Positions 6,608 through 9,542 of a stretch of 9,542 nucleotides of DNA are shown here, one piece after another. This DNA is from JAFGKM01 sp964403465. Lineage in GTDB: Bacteria; Ratteibacteria; UBA8468; B48-G9; JAFGKM01. The stretch spans positions 1-9,542 of the forward strand of contig CAYOFY010000061.1 in assembly GCA_964403465.1 (NCBI GenBank), given 5' to 3'. Within the stretch, counting starts at the first letter, position 1, and every line of letters starts with the position of its first letter. A model generated the notes under the pieces. It made no database searches, had not been told where the DNA came from, and saw nothing but the letters and a program-made list of their open reading frames with translations. A program made the position numbers and the translations under genes.

Positions 6608-8560
6608 GTGATAGCACGGATGAAAAAGTTTTATTTGTTCTTCAGTGGAAATCACCTGGAGGTTCTGAAGGAACTCCAGAAAGAAGAGATGGTTGAAATA
6701 AATCCGCTGCCCGAGAAGTTTGGTTTTGAAAATTCCACCAGATCGCTACCCGAGAGTGAAGAGGCTTTTGAAAAAGCCGCGTTTCTCAGGGATGCCCTTG
6801 GAAAAGTGGAAGGGAAACCATCATCCGGGAAGATGGTCATTACAAGACTTCAGGAAAAAGAGATTATCGACAGTTTTCCGATAGATAAAAAATACGCTGA
6901 ATTTTTCGCCTTACGGAAAGAATTGCTGCGAAGAGAACAGATTGAAAAAAAACTCGCGGAATTGAAAAGTGAATTACTTTTGATCAGAAGATTGAATATC
7001 GTTCCCTGCGAACTTTTCAAAATGAAGAATTTTTCGTTCTGCCTTTTCCTGGTCAACAAGAAAAACAGGATACCGGAGAAAATCCAGGGCTTCAGTGTCG
7101 AGGAAATCTGGAGTGACAACAAGAATTTTCTGTTTCTGACTATTTTCCCGGTTAACCGGAGAAAAGAAATTATGGGTCAGATAGAAAAAAGCAACGGTTC
7201 GCAGATAAAAATAAGACGGTGGAACAAACTCCCTGACGGAATCCTGAAGAAAATCGATATTGTTTACAGGAAAAACCGTGAAGTCATGCGGGGAGTTCAG
7301 GAAAAATTGGAGAATATCTCTTCAATAAAGCACGAGATACTTGTTTTCTATGATTATGCTTGCAGCGTTTTGCGTTACCAGAAAGCAAAACAAAAATTGA
7401 GGACTTCAAGATTTGTCAAGGGGTTTTCAGGATGGGTCAGAGAAAGAGATACCCCCGTATTAGAAAAACTGGTCATTAAGGCACTGCCTGACTCATATCT
7501 GCAGATAACTGACCCTGAGATCAATGACGATATTCCAATTGCTCTTGAAAACAAGACTTTTATAGAACCGTTTGAAGTGGTCACCGACCTCTATGGCAGG
7601 CCCGTTTACAGGAATATTGACCCGACAGGTCCTCTGTCGCTCTTTTTTGCTCTCTCTTTTGGCTTCTGTGTTTCAGATGCCGCTTACGGGTTGGTACTTA
7701 TAATTCTCTCTCTTCTTTTCATAAGGAAATTCAGGTTCACTCCAGTAATGATGAAATTCCTCAGGCTCATTCTCTACAGCGGTATAGCCACTCTCATTAT
7801 GGGAGCAATTACAGGAGGATGGTTTGGAGATATGTTAAACCGCCTCCCTGAAAACTCTATGGTGACAAGAACGCTCAGCAGGATGGTAATTTTGAATCCC
7901 CTGGAAGGGGGAGATAAAGCCTTTATCTTTCTTGGTTGGACATTGATAATCGGATATCTACAGATTTTGTGGGGACTTACCCTTAATCTATTCGCCTCTA
8001 TCAGACAGTATGGTACCAAGAAATCCGAGGAACCATTTGCTTTATTGTCCATACAGATAATGACCGCCCTACTGGTACTGGTTTTCATTGAGGCAAGAAA
8101 AGGCATAATCCCCGGGGATTTTATTAAAATCCCTGGAATACTGTTGAGTGCTTCCTTTATCTACCTGATGGTTATAAAAGCAAAAAGCCAGAAGGGTTTG
8201 ATAATGCGCCTTTTCTGGGCGCTTAATGGAGGTTATAGCGTAATAGCAGGCAATTTACTTGGAGACATCCTCAGCTACAGCCGTCTTTTCGGGCTCGGGC
8301 TTACGAGTGCGGTTCTGGGATTTGTCGTAAACGAAATAGTTTTCATGTCCACAGGTATACCTTTTGTAGGCTATGTACTGGGTTTCCTTATTTTTATTGT
8401 GGGCCACTCGGGAAATCTTGCTATAAGTCTTTTGGGCGGTTATGTTCATACAAGCAGACTTCAATACCTGGAATTTTTTACCAAGTTTTTTGAAAGCGGA
8501 GGCAGGTCTTTCTCTCCGCTTAAAGAAATAAGAGAATATACTTACATTGAAAAAAGTTGA
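6608..8560 (+). CDS. atpI: V/A-type ATPase subunit I (a-subunit homolog)
   Basis: From GTG 6608 this is a 650-residue subunit I of a V/A-type rotary ATPase, within the normal family range of about 620-660. The subunit is both the peripheral stator anchor and the ion half-channels next to the rotor ring. The start reads MIARMKKF, like other family members. The cytoplasmic half (about 1-335) includes charged helical hairpins near 90-130 and 210-270. The membrane half begins at DPTGPLSLFFALSFGF (about 338) and has roughly seven or eight segments. The key half-channel arginine is Arg559 in LSYSRLFGLGL, matching yeast Vph1 Arg735. VHTSRLQYLEFF (from about 613) and ESGGRSFSPL are the C-terminal hallmarks. 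It lies 2 nt after argJ. No other ATPase subunit gene is present, although the proteolipid gene usually follows directly. Start uncertainty: ATG 6620 is possible. Confidence 0.93.
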   Translation: MIARMKKFYLFFSGNHLEVLKELQKEEMVEINPLPEKFGFENSTRSLPESEEAFEKAAFLRDALGKVEGKPSSGKMVITRLQEKEIIDSFPIDKKYAEFFALRKELLRREQIEKKLAELKSELLLIRRLNIVPCELFKMKNFSFCLFLVNKKNRIPEKIQGFSVEEIWSDNKNFLFLTIFPVNRRKEIMGQIEKSNGSQIKIRRWNKLPDGILKKIDIVYRKNREVMRGVQEKLENISSIKHEILVFYDYACSVLRYQKAKQKLRTSRFVKGFSGWVRERDTPVLEKLVIKALPDSYLQITDPEINDDIPIALENKTFIEPFEVVTDLYGRPVYRNIDPTGPLSLFFALSFGFCVSDAAYGLVLIILSLLFIRKFRFTPVMMKFLRLILYSGIATLIMGAITGGWFGDMLNRLPENSMVTRTLSRMVILNPLEGGDKAFIFLGWTLIIGYLQILWGLTLNLFASIRQYGTKKSEEPFALLSIQIMTALLVLVFIEARKGIIPGDFIKIPGILLSASFIYLMVIKAKSQKGLIMRLFWALNGGYSVIAGNLLGDILSYSRLFGLGLTSAVLGFVVNEIVFMSTGIPFVGYVLGFLIFIVGHSGNLAISLLGGYVHTSRLQYLEFFTKFFESGGRSFSPLKEIREYTYIEKS

Positions 8561-8586
8561 TTATACCTGCATCATGGTGGTAAAAT
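8557..8586 (+). promoter_or_regulatory. Predicted extended -10 promoter for the TM-helix protein gene
   Basis: TTGATT (8557-8562) and TAAAAT (8581-8586) are separated by 18 nt, and TGG immediately before the -10 gives an extended -10 element. The -35 overlaps the end of atpI. Transcription would start near 8593, just before the two inverted repeats of the leader. Confidence 0.45.
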
Positions 8587-8595
8587 TTTACATGC

Positions 8596-8681
8596 GGGAT
8601 ATATAGTATCCCCCTGCAAAGAAAGTGTTTTGGGCGGTTGCTTTGATTCTTGTTGATCGGTCAAACACTACTCTTGCAGGG
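8596..8681 (+). promoter_or_regulatory. Structured 5' leader, candidate cis-regulatory RNA
   Basis: Two inverted repeats sit side by side between the predicted start and the ribosome site of the next gene. The first is GGGATA (8596-8601) and TATCCC (8607-8612) with a 5-nt loop. The second has an 8-bp outer stem CCCTGCAA (8612-8619) with TTGCAGGG (8674-8681), an internal loop, and a 7-bp inner stem AGTGTTT (8624-8630) with AAACACT (8663-8669). The apical loop contains TTGA (8653-8656) and TCAA (8661-8664), which could pair instead and would compete with the inner stem. The 3' arm ends 5 nt before AGGAGG. I do not recognise a known riboswitch class. It could be a regulatory leader, an mRNA-stabilising structure, or a DNA-binding site. 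Confidence 0.45.
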
Positions 8682-8686
8682 TGAAA

Positions 8687-8692
8687 AGGAGG
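8687..8692 (+). promoter_or_regulatory. Ribosome binding site fixing the TM-helix protein start
   Basis: AGGAGG at 8687-8692 lies 6 nt before the ATG at 8699, an ideal spacing. It rules out the in-frame GTG at 8681, which overlaps the 3' arm of the leader stem. Confidence 0.85.
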
Positions 8693-8698
8693 GTCATT

Positions 8699-9382
8699 AT
8701 GAGAGAGAATGTGTTAGGGCCTGCGGCTGAAGTAACGCAGAGATTCTGGAATGGGGTTTCGGTCATAATAGGAGCCCTTATTATTTTTCTTGTGGGCTGG
8801 ATAGTGGCAAAGTTTATTCGGCTGCTGATCACAAAGTTTTTCAAGATACTGTCAATTGATAAGCTTTCCGAAGATTCCGGGCTCAAGAGCCTGATGCAAA
8901 AAGGCAACATCACTCAGGATATTTCTGAACTCCTCGGAATAGCGGTTTACTGGATTATCATGCTTGTGGTGATTTTCATCTCTATAAATTTTGCGGGTGT
9001 ATCTATTCCACCGACTGTGATAGATGGATTGCTGGGATTTATTCCGAAGTTCATCCTGGGATTGTTGATTTTTATTTTTTCCCTTTTCATCGGCAACTTC
9101 TTCAGCGGGATCGTTAGAACCTCCGCCGGGAATATAGGACTTCAGAAGGCCACCGTGTTGGGCAAGCTGACTCAAGTCTCAATAGTTATTTTCGGTGTTG
9201 TTATAGCGCTTCAGCAGATAGGGATAGCCGCTGAATTCATTGGTAACGTGTTCATAATCCTGCTGGCTGCTTTTGCTTTCGGCTCTGCGCTCGCCTTTGC
9301 CTTAGGCGCAAAAGACATTGTAAAGAAATATCTGGAAGATTTTCTTGCTGGAAGCAAGAACAATAAGAAGGATTCACAATAA
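8699..9382 (+). CDS. Membrane protein with conserved TM helices, MscS-like channel relative
   Basis: This 227-residue protein is mostly membrane. Hydrophobic segments lie near residues 18-43, 78-100, 110-138, 157-175 and 180-205. Two of them (about 20-45 and 112-138) look like copies of the conserved-TM-helix repeat found in cyanobacterial and proteobacterial CmpX-like and MscS-related proteins. The last hydrophobic segment, AFAFGSALAFALGAKDIVKKYLEDF (about 191-215, split here as AFAFGSALAF and ALGAKDIVKKYLEDF), resembles the pore-lining third helix of MscS and its following bend. The protein stops there, with a short Lys/Asn-rich tail, so the cytoplasmic MscS beta domain is absent. A role in membrane tension or osmotic response is a reasonable inference but is not shown. 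The gene has its own predicted promoter and structured leader and is followed by a terminator-like repeat, so it is probably a single-gene unit. Confidence 0.75.
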   Translation: MRENVLGPAAEVTQRFWNGVSVIIGALIIFLVGWIVAKFIRLLITKFFKILSIDKLSEDSGLKSLMQKGNITQDISELLGIAVYWIIMLVVIFISINFAGVSIPPTVIDGLLGFIPKFILGLLIFIFSLFIGNFFSGIVRTSAGNIGLQKATVLGKLTQVSIVIFGVVIALQQIGIAAEFIGNVFIILLAAFAFGSALAFALGAKDIVKKYLEDFLAGSKNNKKDSQ

Positions 9383-9410
9383 CAGCAAGAATCCTTCTTG
9401 CACGGTTTTT
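9365..9410 (+). terminator. Terminator-like inverted repeat after the TM-helix gene
   Basis: AAGAAGGATTC (9365-9375) and GAATCCTTCTT (9389-9399) form a perfect 11-bp inverted repeat with a 13-nt loop, overlapping the last codons and the stop codon. A TTTTT run follows at 9406-9410. A competing hairpin, GCAAGAA (9385-9391) with TTCTTGC (9395-9401), has a 3-nt loop and ends 4 nt before the T run. The gap between stem and T run makes it a non-standard intrinsic terminator, but its place between a protein gene and a tRNA gene fits. Confidence 0.5.
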
Positions 9411-9425
9411 ACTACGGGGTAGAGA
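9398..9425 (+). promoter_or_regulatory. Weak candidate promoter for tRNA-Ile
   Basis: TTGCAC (9398-9403) and TAGAGA (9420-9425) are 16 nt apart and would start transcription near 9432, close to the tRNA 5' end at 9435. The -10 match is poor and the -35 overlaps the terminator-like stem. The tRNA may instead be read from upstream. Confidence 0.2.
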
Positions 9426-9434
9426 GCATTTTGT

Positions 9435-9506
9435 GGGCGCATAGCTCAAGGGCAGAGCACCGTGCTGATAACGCGGGGGTTCGTGGTTCGAATCCACGTG
9501 CGCCCA
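9435..9506 (+). tRNA. tRNA-Ile(GAU)
   Basis: A complete cloverleaf is visible. The acceptor stem is GGGCGCA (9435-9441) with TGCGCCC (9499-9505). The D arm is GCTC/GAGC (9444-9447, 9455-9458) with a short 7-nt loop. The anticodon stem is CCGTG/CGCGG around the loop CTGATAA (9465-9471), giving anticodon GAT at 9467-9469. The variable loop is GGGTT, and the T arm is CGTGG/CCACG around TTCGAAT (9487-9493). The discriminator base is A9506. The 3' CCA is not encoded and must be added enzymatically. This tRNA reads AUU and AUC, whereas AUA, very frequent in this window, needs a separate lysidine-modified tRNA. No rRNA is adjacent in view. The remaining 36 bases to the window edge show nothing recognisable. 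Confidence 0.95.
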
Positions 9507-9542
9507 TTTTGTTATTTCACGGTGATGAGAAGCACGAACCCC

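Noticed and set aside
8596..8681. Match to a known riboswitch (c-di-GMP, c-di-AMP, fluoride, manganese, preQ1)
   Set aside because: I could not find the conserved cores of these classes. Only the pairing pattern is supported, so no class is named.
8681..8698. GTG start for the TM-helix protein
   Set aside because: It overlaps the 3' arm of the leader stem and lies upstream of AGGAGG, which is spaced 6 nt from the ATG at 8699.
9252..9497. Minus-strand 81-codon frame starting MDSNHEPPRYQHGALPLSYAP
   Set aside because: This is the familiar false frame produced by reading antisense through a tRNA gene. It covers the tRNA-Ile and the end of the TM-helix gene and has no independent coding evidence.
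1..9542. Mobile elements, CRISPR arrays, toxin-antitoxin or defence genes
   Set aside because: No transposase, integrase, regularly spaced repeat or short bicistron was seen. The PIN domain protein is the YacL type with membrane and TRAM parts, not a VapC toxin with an upstream antitoxin.

Overview
The window reads as chromosomal housekeeping DNA from a diderm (Gram-negative type) bacterium. Base composition is moderate to AT-leaning. Arginine is mostly AGA/AGG, and isoleucine ATA is very common. An Mla-type lipid transporter (ATPase plus MCE protein) implies an outer membrane. A B. subtilis YacL-like PIN/TRAM protein and a V/A-type ATPase subunit I argue against a typical proteobacterium. 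I infer an uncultivated lineage of the Omnitrophota, Nitrospirota or similar deep-branching diderm kind, but the phylum cannot be fixed from this sequence alone.

Layout: (1) 1-185, minus strand, holds the truncated N-terminus of a probable glycoside hydrolase related to alpha-L-rhamnosidases. (2) 186-415 is a divergent regulatory region with two sigma70-like promoters whose -35 hexamers touch back to back. (3) 416-2271 holds mlaF and mlaD, the ATPase and MCE substrate-binding subunit of a phospholipid ABC transporter, with no permease gene beside them. (4) 2346-3698 is radA (recombination/DNA repair). (5) 3784-5417 holds a membrane PIN/TRAM protein and ispD, overlapping by ATGA. (6) 5418-6605 is argJ, starting directly after the ispD stop codon. 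(7) 6608-8560 is a V/A-type ATPase subunit I gene, with no other ATPase gene beside it. (8) 8561-8698 is a leader with a candidate promoter and two adjacent inverted repeats. (9) 8699-9382 is a small membrane protein of the conserved-TM-helix/MscS-like kind. (10) 9365-9410 is a terminator-like inverted repeat. (11) 9435-9506 is tRNA-Ile(GAU).

All complete genes lie on the plus strand and are tightly packed. The block from the PIN/TRAM gene to the ATPase subunit I gene looks like one transcription unit (junctions of -4, 0 and +2 nt). It probably starts at an extended -10 promoter just after radA. The order radA - PIN/TRAM - ispD resembles the Firmicutes radA-disA-yacL-ispD cluster without disA. 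The genes serve unrelated processes: envelope lipid transport, recombination, isoprenoid precursors, arginine synthesis, ion-motive energy and membrane tension.

I found no mobile element, CRISPR array or clear novel multi-gene system. The observations most worth a second look are the structured leader at 8596-8681, the orphan ATPase subunit I, the permease-less mlaFD pair and the abutting divergent promoters.
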